DNA from: a virus
Virus record (IMG/VR): IMGVR_UViG_3300009505_000057
Span: 1 to 27,616 of that record
Length of the DNA stretch: 27,616 nt
Strand: one strand, 5' to 3'
A model generated the notes under the pieces. That model had not been told where the DNA came from, ran no database searches, and saw only the letters and a program-made list of their open reading frames with translations. Positions 10,288-17,702 of the stretch are shown one piece after another; the stretch's first letter is position 1; each line of letters opens with the position of its first letter. Both the position numbers and the translations under genes were made by a program.

Positions 10288-10497
10288 TTAATATTTTGGT
10301 TTTCTGTTAGGAACTTGTCTTCCCCCAGCAATCATTTCGTAAGATGAAAAAGACTGCATGAATTTATCCGTAGTCATTTCTTCGCTTTCACATTTAATGA
10401 TTGTAGGCTGAACATAAGAGGAAGGTCTGCTCCAAAATTCAGCAAGTCTTTCTTGCGGAGTTAGTTGCTCGCTTTCGCTGTTACATTTATGAGGCAT
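10288..10497 (-). CDS. Small hypothetical protein (69 aa)
   Basis: The product begins MPHKCNSESEQLTPQERLAE and continues FWSRPSSYVQPTIIKCESEE. It ends in a short basic tail, RQVPNRKPKY. It is polar, with two cysteines and no domain I know. The start ATG at 10497 lies about 40 bases after the stop of the coiled-coil membrane protein gene. The stop is one base from the next ATG, so it is probably co-translated with the small membrane protein downstream. Confidence 0.65.
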   Translation of the reverse strand: MPHKCNSESEQLTPQERLAEFWSRPSSYVQPTIIKCESEEMTTDKFMQSFSSYEMIAGGRQVPNRKPKY

Positions 10498-10539
10498 GGC
10501 TATTAAAATGCAAACAAAAAATCAAAGGTTGTTAGAGAA

Positions 10540-10827
10540 TCAATCTCCTTCACGCCTGTTTAAACTTTTAGAAAGCTTATAGATAACATCTGAAAGCTTC
10601 TCATAGGATGCTGTATGTTCTAACCTTGCCAATCTCCTATCTTCCCGCTCATCTTTTAAAATCTCTTTTACTGTTTGTGTATGTTCCTTGTCTTGTGCTT
10701 TTAAGTGCCATTGGAAAGTTCCAATCAAAATAAATAATGCTGCAAAGATCATGCCAAGCAATCCCCCAGCTTCATTCCATGTTTCTAAATTAAGCTGCGA
10801 GGTTGCTAAAAATGTTAGGGCTATCAT
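10540..10827 (-). CDS. Membrane-anchored coiled-coil protein, i-spanin- or holin-like
   Basis: A 95-residue protein with one hydrophobic segment at about 21-39 (GGLLGMIFAALFILIGTFQ), then a strongly charged helical region (DKEHTQTVKEILKDEREDRR, LARLEHTASYEKLSDVIYKL). One N-terminal span plus a periplasmic coiled coil is the layout of inner-membrane spanins, and small holins are the alternative. It overlaps the endolysin gene by 4 bases (ATGA), so it belongs to the lysis cassette. A partner outer-membrane lipoprotein could be the internal product of the 11417-11770 gene. Confidence 0.75.
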   Translation of the reverse strand: MIALTFLATSQLNLETWNEAGGLLGMIFAALFILIGTFQWHLKAQDKEHTQTVKEILKDEREDRRLARLEHTASYEKLSDVIYKLSKSLNRREGD

Positions 10828-11417
10828 ATTCCAAGATGAGTTTCTATTTTTGTAAGGCGTTCTTCAACTGTTAGAGATTTTTCTGAGTCGTAATGCTCAT
10901 TTACTAAAGACAAAAACCATTCCTTTTCTATCAAAGATCCGCAACAAGTTTTATTTGTTGTAGGATCATCACGATGAAAAAGAACGGTTTGATTGTCTGC
11001 TTTAAGGTGCATTTTTTTAAGCAAAATTGCAACTGTTAAAGCTGTTAGTTTAACTACCTCTAAACCTCTCCCCGTTTTAGGATCATCGCTTTCGTAATTG
11101 CCTAACATTTCGATTCCTATTGAATCCTTGTTAAAGCTCTTAGCGTGAACACCTCGCTTGTATAAACTACTCAAACCAAAGATTGCTTTTTCATCTGTAA
11201 ACAAGTGAGGTCCTGCTGACCACCCCAGAATATTTTTGTAGTGGTTTCTTAGGTTTTCTAAATGTTGCGTTTTCCAGCCGTTAGGGCGGTCTGCTAGATT
11301 GGGCGAGTAAGTATGGTGAACAGTAACAGATTTAGCCCAAGAGTTAATAGGTATTTGCTCAATATACAATTCAAACTCTGCAGGATTCCACGCCATCCCT
11401 GTAAGCTCAAAGCCCAT
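10824..11417 (-). CDS. Endolysin, N-acetylmuramoyl-L-alanine amidase (Amidase_2 type)
   Basis: A 197-residue protein. VTVHHTYSP (His34/His35) is the first zinc-ligand strand. GPHLFTDEKAIFGLSSL and RGVHAKSFNKDSIGIEMLGN (about 69-107) form the conserved core with the usual S-I-G-I-E strand. FHRDDPTTNKTCCG (His148, Cys158) supplies the remaining zinc ligands, with CCG in place of the common CPG. These enzymes cut the bond between muramic acid and L-alanine in peptidoglycan. There is no signal peptide, so export would depend on a holin. A C-terminal helix (SLTVEERLTKIETHLG) follows. The start overlaps the TAA of the holin-like gene (TAATG). Confidence 0.92.
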   Translation of the reverse strand: MGFELTGMAWNPAEFELYIEQIPINSWAKSVTVHHTYSPNLADRPNGWKTQHLENLRNHYKNILGWSAGPHLFTDEKAIFGLSSLYKRGVHAKSFNKDSIGIEMLGNYESDDPKTGRGLEVVKLTALTVAILLKKMHLKADNQTVLFHRDDPTTNKTCCGSLIEKEWFLSLVNEHYDSEKSLTVEERLTKIETHLGI

Positions 11418-11770
11418 TACTTGCTAGTTGTTGGATCTACAAAAAACTTAATGCCTCCCTTTGCGCTGTATTCGGCTTCTAAGCCGTCTTGCATCTTGAT
11501 CCCTATACTGAACGGCAAAGTGCCATTAGAACAGCTTACAAGCCCTAAAGAGATAAAAACGGATACGATAACTAACCCAACTCCACCCTTCATTTTCTCA
11601 ATGATGGGTTTGCCGTATTTTGTGATTGCCCAAGTAGCGGAAGTGACAACTGCTAGAGCAATCCATTCGATTGCTTCGCTTGCTCCTTCCATTGGAAGAT
11701 CGTATTTTTCGACAATGTAAAAAACTGCAATAACGATGCAGTGCCTTGCGTATGATAATAGTGGATTCAT
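11417..11770 (-). CDS. Holin-like membrane protein with internal lipoprotein signal
   Basis: A 117-residue protein with a weak N-terminal hydrophobic stretch (HCIVIAVFYIV, 10-20), a clear span at about 34-50 (IEWIALAVVTSATWAIT) and another at about 64-79. The third is preceded by MKGG (Met60) and ends in L-V-S-C (Cys80), a lipobox. Translation from the ATG at 11593 would give a 58-residue prolipoprotein with a 38-residue mature part, a size typical of small outer-membrane spanins. The full-length form resembles class I holins with several spans. It lies directly upstream of the endolysin, coupled by TAATG. The leader is AACAACAAAAATAAAATT without a Shine-Dalgarno sequence. Confidence 0.75.
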   Translation of the reverse strand: MNPLLSYARHCIVIAVFYIVEKYDLPMEGASEAIEWIALAVVTSATWAITKYGKPIIEKMKGGVGLVIVSVFISLGLVSCSNGTLPFSIGIKMQDGLEAEYSAKGGIKFFVDPTTSK

Positions 11771-11792
11771 AATTTTATTTTTGTTGTTAGAG

Positions 11793-12362
11793 TTATCTTC
11801 CTTTTTTAGTTACTTTGCAATACCAGCCGTGAACATCTACTGTTAGATCATCTGCTGAACTAAGAATAAATTGCGCTGGATTTGTGATGGTGTTTGAGTT
11901 TCTCATGTAGATTCCATTGTATCTGATAACCGCAACCGCCCCAGCCGTTTTATGTTCTTGGTTTACTACGAATGGAACTGTAAAAGCTGTTCCTCCTTGC
12001 CCTAGCTCCATATCAATAGAAAAAGTTTGGTTTACTACAGAAGTAGTTACCTCAAGATCTAACCGAATATCAATCATGTCTCCGATATTTAATTCAGCAA
12101 AACCAAATCTGTTAGTTGCCGTGTTCCAGACATCAGTAACTTCTGTATCTGGCAAGTTTTTGTAGGTTTCTACTCCCGCCCCGTTATTGTTTAATGCTAT
12201 CGGAGTTCCTCCCGTTAGAGATTGCGGGGCTAGTGTGTTTCTATAATCAAAAATGCCAAAATCCCACAAGTCTGTGATTCCGATTGTTGATGATTCCATT
12301 TTTTGAACTCCCAAGTTTGGAACGCCATTAGGAATGATAAATTTGTCTGCTGTTAGTGCCAT
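11793..12362 (-). CDS. Probable tail or fibre-associated protein (189 aa)
   Basis: The product begins MALTADKFIIPNGVPNLGVQ and is beta-rich: LNIGDMIDIRLDLEVTTSVV, NQTFSIDMELGQGG, GAVAVIRYNGIYMRNSN, LTVDVHGWYCKVTKKGR. The pattern of short strands with aromatic ends resembles the jelly-roll C-terminal domains of phage tail spikes and capsid accessory proteins, but I cannot name a family. It starts 4 bases after the stop of the tail-tip protein gene, which supports a tail-tip or receptor-binding role by position. It has no collagen or coiled-coil region. Confidence 0.8.
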   Translation of the reverse strand: MALTADKFIIPNGVPNLGVQKMESSTIGITDLWDFGIFDYRNTLAPQSLTGGTPIALNNNGAGVETYKNLPDTEVTDVWNTATNRFGFAELNIGDMIDIRLDLEVTTSVVNQTFSIDMELGQGGTAFTVPFVVNQEHKTAGAVAVIRYNGIYMRNSNTITNPAQFILSSADDLTVDVHGWYCKVTKKGR

Positions 12363-12366
12363 GTTT

Positions 12367-15060
12367 TTAGTCTGTGTTTAATGTTACTTGATCTCCAAAT
12401 TCGTCTTCTTCTAAATCAATTAGAATGTTAGCTGTTGGGGATTCGCTATCTGATAAGGTTGTAGGTGCATCTACTCTAACAGAGATTGTAGTTTTTTGTC
12501 CAGTATCACTTCCTGTAATGGTCGCTGCTACAGAAAGCATTACTTCTTCTTCTTCAATGTCATGATCTGCTGAAAGAGTAAAGCTAGATGTCGTGCTGCT
12601 AGAGTTGTTAGATATTTGGATGAAGGTTTCTCCGTCTAACGAATACTCAACTAAATAGCTTATAGCCCCCACTGCAGCATCCCAAGAAAAGGTTACAAGT
12701 CTGGTTGTTTCGTTGTAGCTTGTTTGCTGCAGATTGGTGACAATAGGCGCAACTGGAATTGGATCTAAAGGCTCGTAATAAATTGGCGGGGCTTGGTCTG
12801 CATCTTTTTCAAATCTACCAAAGTTTTCAACTACACATTCAATAGTCATCTTGTCATAGCTGTTAGAAACGACTTTGTTTATTTTGCACAAATAGCCGTC
12901 ATCTTCCAGAGGTCCGAAAATGTATATTGGATTTTGGTGTTTTTGCTCATCTATAGGAATTAAAAGCGGGTCTATCTGAACTAACGGATTTGCTAATTCA
13001 ACTTGGTATTCTTCTCCCGCAACTGCCACCACCTCAAAAGGTCCGTATGACTCCCCATTCTTTTTTCTAAATATAATTGTGTGAGTTGCCCCTATTGAGA
13101 AAACTGGTATTTCTGATAATGTGAAGATGCGGTTATTGTCTATCGCCTTTACATATCCATCTTGCCCGTTTTCTGAAACATCAGTGCAAACTTTTATAAC
13201 ATCTCCATAGGTCAAAGCGATTCCAGAATAATCAGTTTCAAATTTAATCTGCTGCCTATTGTAATACTCACTTGCCCAAAGATAATTTGTTAGCTTCTGC
13301 GCTTGATCTCTATTTGTTACGCCAGAGAGATTAATGGTTTTTGGATTTGATGCTGTTTGCGTTCCTATTGTGGCAACTACAGTTTCATTAGTCCAAGTTT
13401 CATGATCTAAATAGGTAGCCTTTAATCCGTCATTGAGATCATTATTCCAAATTCTTCTTGTTAGTTTCAAGCTTCCTTCAAGTATATTTTCTCTGTTGAA
13501 AATTGCTACAGGAATATTGCTTGGAATATCACGAATTACGCTGATCTTTCCCCCTACCATTATCGGAGTGCATCGGCAAACGAAACAACACATTTTAATA
13601 GCGTTCCAGACAGTCATTGATTTTGTAAATGACCAATCAAAAGTTTCTCCCGCTGCTTTCGCTTGAGCTACAGCGAACCTAATTGCGGGGATATCCATAA
13701 GCTCTTGCTCTCGCCCTTCCATTCTGCCTCCCCAATCGGCTCTTAAAATACTTGTCATTGCCCAAATGGGATTTCTTGTTTCATCTGGGGCAAATTCTGC
13801 AGCCCCTACCCAATCCGTAGCAAAGTCAGAAGTTAGAACTCTTACATTTCTTGTGCATAAAACTGTTACCTTGTTAGCTTGCGTGTTTTGAGAGGCTAAA
13901 GTTTCCATTGAGAACCAAGGGAAATCAAAATAAGTCAAATTTGTGTTGGCAGTTGCATCGACATTCCCTCTGTATCCTTTGCATAAATCCCAATTATAAG
14001 AATTATTTCCTTTGCCGTCTGTTATTTCTTTATTTGTTCTAATGCCTCTTATCTCCCATCTTGCTGCATAGGGGGCATTTGCATAAAGAGTAAATCTTTG
14101 CGCTTGTGCGGTTTGGAAGCTTCTTGAATAGCTTGTAAGAGTAGCCCACCCTCCAACTGGATTGCTGTCTTTATCAATTTCTCTTATCTCAAATCTAACC
14201 CCAAAACTAACAGAACGCATCTTTCCTTCTTTGTTCATTCTATATCCACCATTTGGCAGACTTATATCATTTGCGATTTGCTGAATGGTAGTGTTAGGCG
14301 GGTTGATTTTGAAAGGTCCTACATAGCCAGTATAACCATTTTGGTTAGATGCTATCATTTGTATGCTGTTAACCTGTCTGCAAAGACTTATATTATTATG
14401 ACCATGACGAGTAAGCCTTGAGTTTGGACTGTTACCAAAAATCCCAAGTGTATCATACAAAACATTATCGTTATCCTCTGTTCTCGCATCATCTAACAAA
14501 ACAACTTCTTGCTCCCATTCTGCAGGGTAGGGCGGGTTTCCAGAAAAGTAATAAACCCCATGACCTAACGTAAACCTTTGGTATAGATATTGATTATTGT
14601 CCTTATACAAGGTGTAAGGTTGCATTATGTATGAAGGATAAACTTTGTTAGTTCCAAAATTATCTTCAATAGGTTGATTCAGTCTTGCTTGGTTTTTTTG
14701 TCCATCAATACTAAACACTGGATCTCCGCTTTCTGGAGTATCTTGTGCTGCGGGGCTAACAAGAAACAAAACTGCAATCACTAACAGAATTACAACAATA
14801 GCTATTATTATCGTTATCGGTTCTCCTATGTTTACGATGAAACAAATCTTATCATTCTCTTCTAATTCAACCTCCCCCCATTCTTCTCTTAATGGGTGAA
14901 ATCTGTCTTCTCCCCTCATCAAAACGCACATCCAAGGAGTTTCCTCCCATTCTCCTAGCATCTTGTTAGCACACTCTAACAGCGTTCCTTCTGCCTTGTA
15001 ATTAATGCACCTAGTTGCGTGTGGATCTTGTGCGTCTTCTGTTATTGTTACTAAAGCCAT
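12367..15060 (-). CDS. Tail tip / host specificity protein, gpI-gpJ-like
   Basis: An 897-residue protein. Residues 1-80 are a small acidic N-terminal domain. Residues 81-101 form a strongly hydrophobic segment (PITIIIAIVVILLVIAVLFL) such as found in lambda gpI-like proteins. The following part (SIDGQKNQARLNQPIEDNFG, NKVYPSYIMQPYTLYKDNNQ) is typical of gpJ-like central tail fibre bases that contact the membrane. Residues 780-870 (PVAPIVTNLQQTSYNETTRL, SYLVEYSLDGETFIQISN) form a fibronectin type III domain. It would sit at the tail tip and take part in host recognition. At 897 residues it is shorter than lambda gpJ (1132). It overlaps the NlpC/P60 gene by 10 bases. Confidence 0.85.
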   Translation of the reverse strand: MALVTITEDAQDPHATRCINYKAEGTLLECANKMLGEWEETPWMCVLMRGEDRFHPLREEWGEVELEENDKICFIVNIGEPITIIIAIVVILLVIAVLFLVSPAAQDTPESGDPVFSIDGQKNQARLNQPIEDNFGTNKVYPSYIMQPYTLYKDNNQYLYQRFTLGHGVYYFSGNPPYPAEWEQEVVLLDDARTEDNDNVLYDTLGIFGNSPNSRLTRHGHNNISLCRQVNSIQMIASNQNGYTGYVGPFKINPPNTTIQQIANDISLPNGGYRMNKEGKMRSVSFGVRFEIREIDKDSNPVGGWATLTSYSRSFQTAQAQRFTLYANAPYAARWEIRGIRTNKEITDGKGNNSYNWDLCKGYRGNVDATANTNLTYFDFPWFSMETLASQNTQANKVTVLCTRNVRVLTSDFATDWVGAAEFAPDETRNPIWAMTSILRADWGGRMEGREQELMDIPAIRFAVAQAKAAGETFDWSFTKSMTVWNAIKMCCFVCRCTPIMVGGKISVIRDIPSNIPVAIFNRENILEGSLKLTRRIWNNDLNDGLKATYLDHETWTNETVVATIGTQTASNPKTINLSGVTNRDQAQKLTNYLWASEYYNRQQIKFETDYSGIALTYGDVIKVCTDVSENGQDGYVKAIDNNRIFTLSEIPVFSIGATHTIIFRKKNGESYGPFEVVAVAGEEYQVELANPLVQIDPLLIPIDEQKHQNPIYIFGPLEDDGYLCKINKVVSNSYDKMTIECVVENFGRFEKDADQAPPIYYEPLDPIPVAPIVTNLQQTSYNETTRLVTFSWDAAVGAISYLVEYSLDGETFIQISNNSSSTTSSFTLSADHDIEEEEVMLSVAATITGSDTGQKTTISVRVDAPTTLSDSESPTANILIDLEEDEFGDQVTLNTD

Positions 15061-15485
15061 TCTAAAAAAGTTCCTTTAATTGATCTTGTTAATTCTGCTC
15101 TTTTTAGTGGCTCGTAAACCACACCAAGTTTCCCTACACAATGCAAAACGCTTTTGGTTTCGGGGAAATAAACTCCCGTATGAATTGCAAAGTTTCCTCT
15201 TTTAAAAGAAACAACGCAAAAATCTTTTGGGTCTTTTACCTCCTTTAGATATTTGCCTTTTATTTCTTCGGTCGCAGCGTTTTTTGCTTTGTTAGTTGTT
15301 CTCGTTATATACTCGAAAGGCTTGGGGGTTTCAATTCCTAACTCCTTGTAAAAATACCAGACAAGCCCCCAACAGTCAAAGCCATTACGATTAAGCCCAC
15401 CAGACAAATACTTGCAACCTATAAGGCTAATTATTAAGGGCTGGGAAATCTTCGATGGTATAGAGTTTGGATGGATATTTTGCAT
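15051..15485 (-). CDS. NlpC/P60 family peptidase, gpK-like tail tip protein
   Basis: A 144-residue protein with the catalytic Cys in GFDCWGLVWYFYKELG (Cys38) and His in FAIHTGVYF (His102). LHCVGKLGVVYEPLKRA follows, where a polar third residue is expected. These peptidases cleave peptidoglycan stem peptides, and as tail-tip proteins they help the tail cross the wall during infection. The only ATG (15485) gives a 59-base overlap with the preceding gene. The conserved part starts after residue 28, so a shorter product is not excluded. The order, DUF1833-like protein then peptidase then gpJ-like protein, matches the lambda tail-tip order. Confidence 0.88.
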   Translation of the reverse strand: MQNIHPNSIPSKISQPLIISLIGCKYLSGGLNRNGFDCWGLVWYFYKELGIETPKPFEYITRTTNKAKNAATEEIKGKYLKEVKDPKDFCVVSFKRGNFAIHTGVYFPETKSVLHCVGKLGVVYEPLKRAELTRSIKGTFLEWL

Positions 15486-15975
15486 TAACTAATGATCTGA
15501 AGGTTGCCCTTGCATTAATCTGGAAAGGGGTGATTTGCACTCCAAGAACTTCAACTGTTAGAGGTGGATCGTTTTGAGGTAATGGATAACCATTATAGTG
15601 AGTGTCTGGATTGTAGCCTAAATTATTTTCTCCTAAATAAATCCTGTAAACTAAACTTATTGGGGCTGTGCTTTCTACTGGAACGCTTTTTAGAAACTTG
15701 GAGGCTTTCCCGTCAATGTTAGGGAAGGCAACATTAACAAAGCTAACTCCGTCACTGTTTGATTGTGGCAGAGAAAGACTGAAAGAACCCGCTTCATAAA
15801 TAACCTTTAGATCATACGATGCAGAATCAGCCCAAGCTGTTAGAGGCTCTCTGTCATTGACTATATTTATAGAACCCCCCGTTGGGTGATAAATACTAAC
15901 AGTTTCTAAAATTGGTATGTCTCTGTGATTTAGAGAGCCAACTTCTTTTAGTGCTTCCGTATAACTTGTGTTCAT
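15427..15975 (-). CDS. DUF1833-like phage tail tip protein (182 aa)
   Basis: The product begins MNTSYTEALKEVGSLNHRDI and continues PILETVSIYHPTGGSINIVN. Later there are SASYDLKVIYEAGSFSLSLP, FVNVAFPNIDGKASKFLKS and a C-terminal strand region (LTVEVLGVQITPFQINARAT). This matches the pattern of DUF1833 tail proteins, which sit at the tail tip next to NlpC/P60 and gpJ-like genes and may correspond to lambda gpL or gpM. The start is ATG 15975, with a TTTAGAATTTTAAGCC leader. Its end overlaps the peptidase gene by 59 bases. Confidence 0.8.
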   Translation of the reverse strand: MNTSYTEALKEVGSLNHRDIPILETVSIYHPTGGSINIVNDREPLTAWADSASYDLKVIYEAGSFSLSLPQSNSDGVSFVNVAFPNIDGKASKFLKSVPVESTAPISLVYRIYLGENNLGYNPDTHYNGYPLPQNDPPLTVEVLGVQITPFQINARATFRSLVNAKYPSKLYTIEDFPALNN

Positions 15976-15997
15976 GGCTTAAAATTCTAAATTTATA

Positions 15998-17701
15998 TTA
16001 TGCTGCCCAAACAAAATTATTAGCCAAGGCTGTTTCTTCAACATAAGCAGTATCTTGCTCCCCCTCTTGACTTGTAGTGCCACCAGATGAAGAACCCGCA
16101 TTGATTGTGCTAGTTATTGTGTAAGTTGTCGAGGTAGAAGCCGTCACAGTGTGCAAGCCGTCATAATCCGAAACGGAAGCCCCCGCAATCACTGTATAAT
16201 CTCCTGCAGTTAATCCATGACTAACAGAAGTGGTAACTGTGAAATCTGTAGCTGTGCTTGTTATTGATGATATGCCAATATCAGTTCTGGATCTTGCAGG
16301 AAATAAAGCGTTAGAGTTCCAGCAAGGGTTTCCAGAAACTCTTATTTTATTAGCTCCATAAGTAGAATCCCCATATAAATTATCAACTACTGCTTTCAAT
16401 GCACTCATATCCAAAGCGGAATTTGTCCAGTTGCAAGTAGCTCTAAACGGAAAGGGACTGTCTCCAAGAATATTTATTGTTGTTAGTGAAGGGTTAGAGT
16501 GAAAATCAATATTTCCTCTGCCGTGATTAACTGCGACATTTGGGCAGCCGTTTATTGTGACAGTTGTTAGAGCCGCATTACCAGATATTTCAAGATCTGG
16601 GTCTGAGCTTGTAGAAGTGTCAGAATAAAATTCATATTCGCTAAGATCTATTGCAGCAAGAGCATCGTTATTTTGCATTTTACACCTTCTAAGGCTGCAT
16701 TTTGAAAGACTAGGAGCGGGGGTTGTTTCAAAGTTTGAAAGTAAGGTGTTTGAGTTAATTTCTAAACCCACTGTTCCGCTAACCCAACCCAGCATTGTAG
16801 CGTTATCCTCAAGCTCTAAAATAAGGTTTGCCATTTTGCTAATGCCCGTCATTCGTATTTGTCGAAAATTATCTTTTATTGGGTATCGAAAAGTGCCGTT
16901 AATCTCTGGCATATTCCAATTAGTGCAAGTTGTAAAATCCATCACTCGCCAATAATGCTTTGGGTGAGATGCAACTGGATTAAACTCAGAAAGAAGAGGG
17001 GAGTTAGAGAAAGCTACATAATCTAAAACCTGCGATGGCTTCGGGGCTGGATTTGAGTTTGATATGTTAGCGTAAGCATTAACAACAAAAGTTTCCTGTT
17101 GTGTTGTTATGGGCAGGGTCTTTGTCGGAATAAATGAGTTGGTTGTTAGACCAATAGTGCCATCCCAAAACTGGTAAGCTACTGGCACAGTATTATCAAC
17201 TGTTCTCAACTGCATTTTCAGCGTAGTTGCTGAAGAAAGCCCAGTATTGTTGACAAACTTTGCTACAATGGTATCTTCCTCTCCCGCTATTGTTAGTTCG
17301 CCTACGTCAATCAAGTTTCCTAACTCTAACTCATTTATGGTTTCAACCTCGTAAAACTCTATACTTGCTTGAACGGCTACTGATCCTATGCTTCTATACT
17401 TGTAAGTAAAATCAGAAACAAATTTAACTTGGCATTGTGTTAGAACTTGTGCGCCTCCTACTGGCAAATCAATTAAAAACCAATCATTTCCGTTTTTTAG
17501 ATAGTGCTTCCAGACTCCTTTAAAGATTTGAAATTGCTCTTTTAAGAATGAAAAAGCAACTGTGCCTTCTTCTAAAGGTGTTGACCATCTATTCCTTTGC
17601 ACAGTCCTTCCAGACTCCATTTTTTTGCGAAGATTCTGGCTCTTGTTTTTTACGCTTAAAGTTGCAGGATTAGGCAGGGTTGTATCATTCCAATTAATCA
17701 T
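15998..17701 (-). CDS. Distal-tail-like protein with extended C-terminal region
   Basis: A 567-residue protein. The first 130 residues (AFSFLKEQFQIFKGVWKHYL, DWFLIDLPVGGAQVLTQCQV, VQASIEFYEVE) look like the N-terminal belt domain of siphophage distal tail proteins, which link the tube to the tip. A middle part has beta-rich adhesin-like sequence. Around 350-460 short repeated strands (ISGNAALTTVTINGCPNVAV, SNPSLTTINILGDSP) suggest a solenoid. Residues 475-540 (VSHGLTAGDYTVIAGASVSD, YDGLHTVTA) match the FCCH-like beta repeat common in phage structural proteins. It is one base from the tape measure stop, the usual place for a distal tail protein. The long C-terminus suggests an added adhesin function. 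Confidence 0.75.
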   Translation of the reverse strand: MINWNDTTLPNPATLSVKNKSQNLRKKMESGRTVQRNRWSTPLEEGTVAFSFLKEQFQIFKGVWKHYLKNGNDWFLIDLPVGGAQVLTQCQVKFVSDFTYKYRSIGSVAVQASIEFYEVETINELELGNLIDVGELTIAGEEDTIVAKFVNNTGLSSATTLKMQLRTVDNTVPVAYQFWDGTIGLTTNSFIPTKTLPITTQQETFVVNAYANISNSNPAPKPSQVLDYVAFSNSPLLSEFNPVASHPKHYWRVMDFTTCTNWNMPEINGTFRYPIKDNFRQIRMTGISKMANLILELEDNATMLGWVSGTVGLEINSNTLLSNFETTPAPSLSKCSLRRCKMQNNDALAAIDLSEYEFYSDTSTSSDPDLEISGNAALTTVTINGCPNVAVNHGRGNIDFHSNPSLTTINILGDSPFPFRATCNWTNSALDMSALKAVVDNLYGDSTYGANKIRVSGNPCWNSNALFPARSRTDIGISSITSTATDFTVTTSVSHGLTAGDYTVIAGASVSDYDGLHTVTASTSTTYTITSTINAGSSSGGTTSQEGEQDTAYVEETALANNFVWAA

Positions 17702-17702
17702 A

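Noticed and set aside
10287-10331. Longer TTG start for the 10116-10286 membrane protein
   Set aside because: It needs a TTG and a 44-base overlap with the preceding gene, whereas ATG 10286 sits one base after that gene's stop and directly before the membrane span.
11313-11720. Plus-strand frame of 135 codons
   Set aside because: It is antisense to the amidase and holin-like genes, both of which have clear domain or context support. No leader and no recognisable domain.
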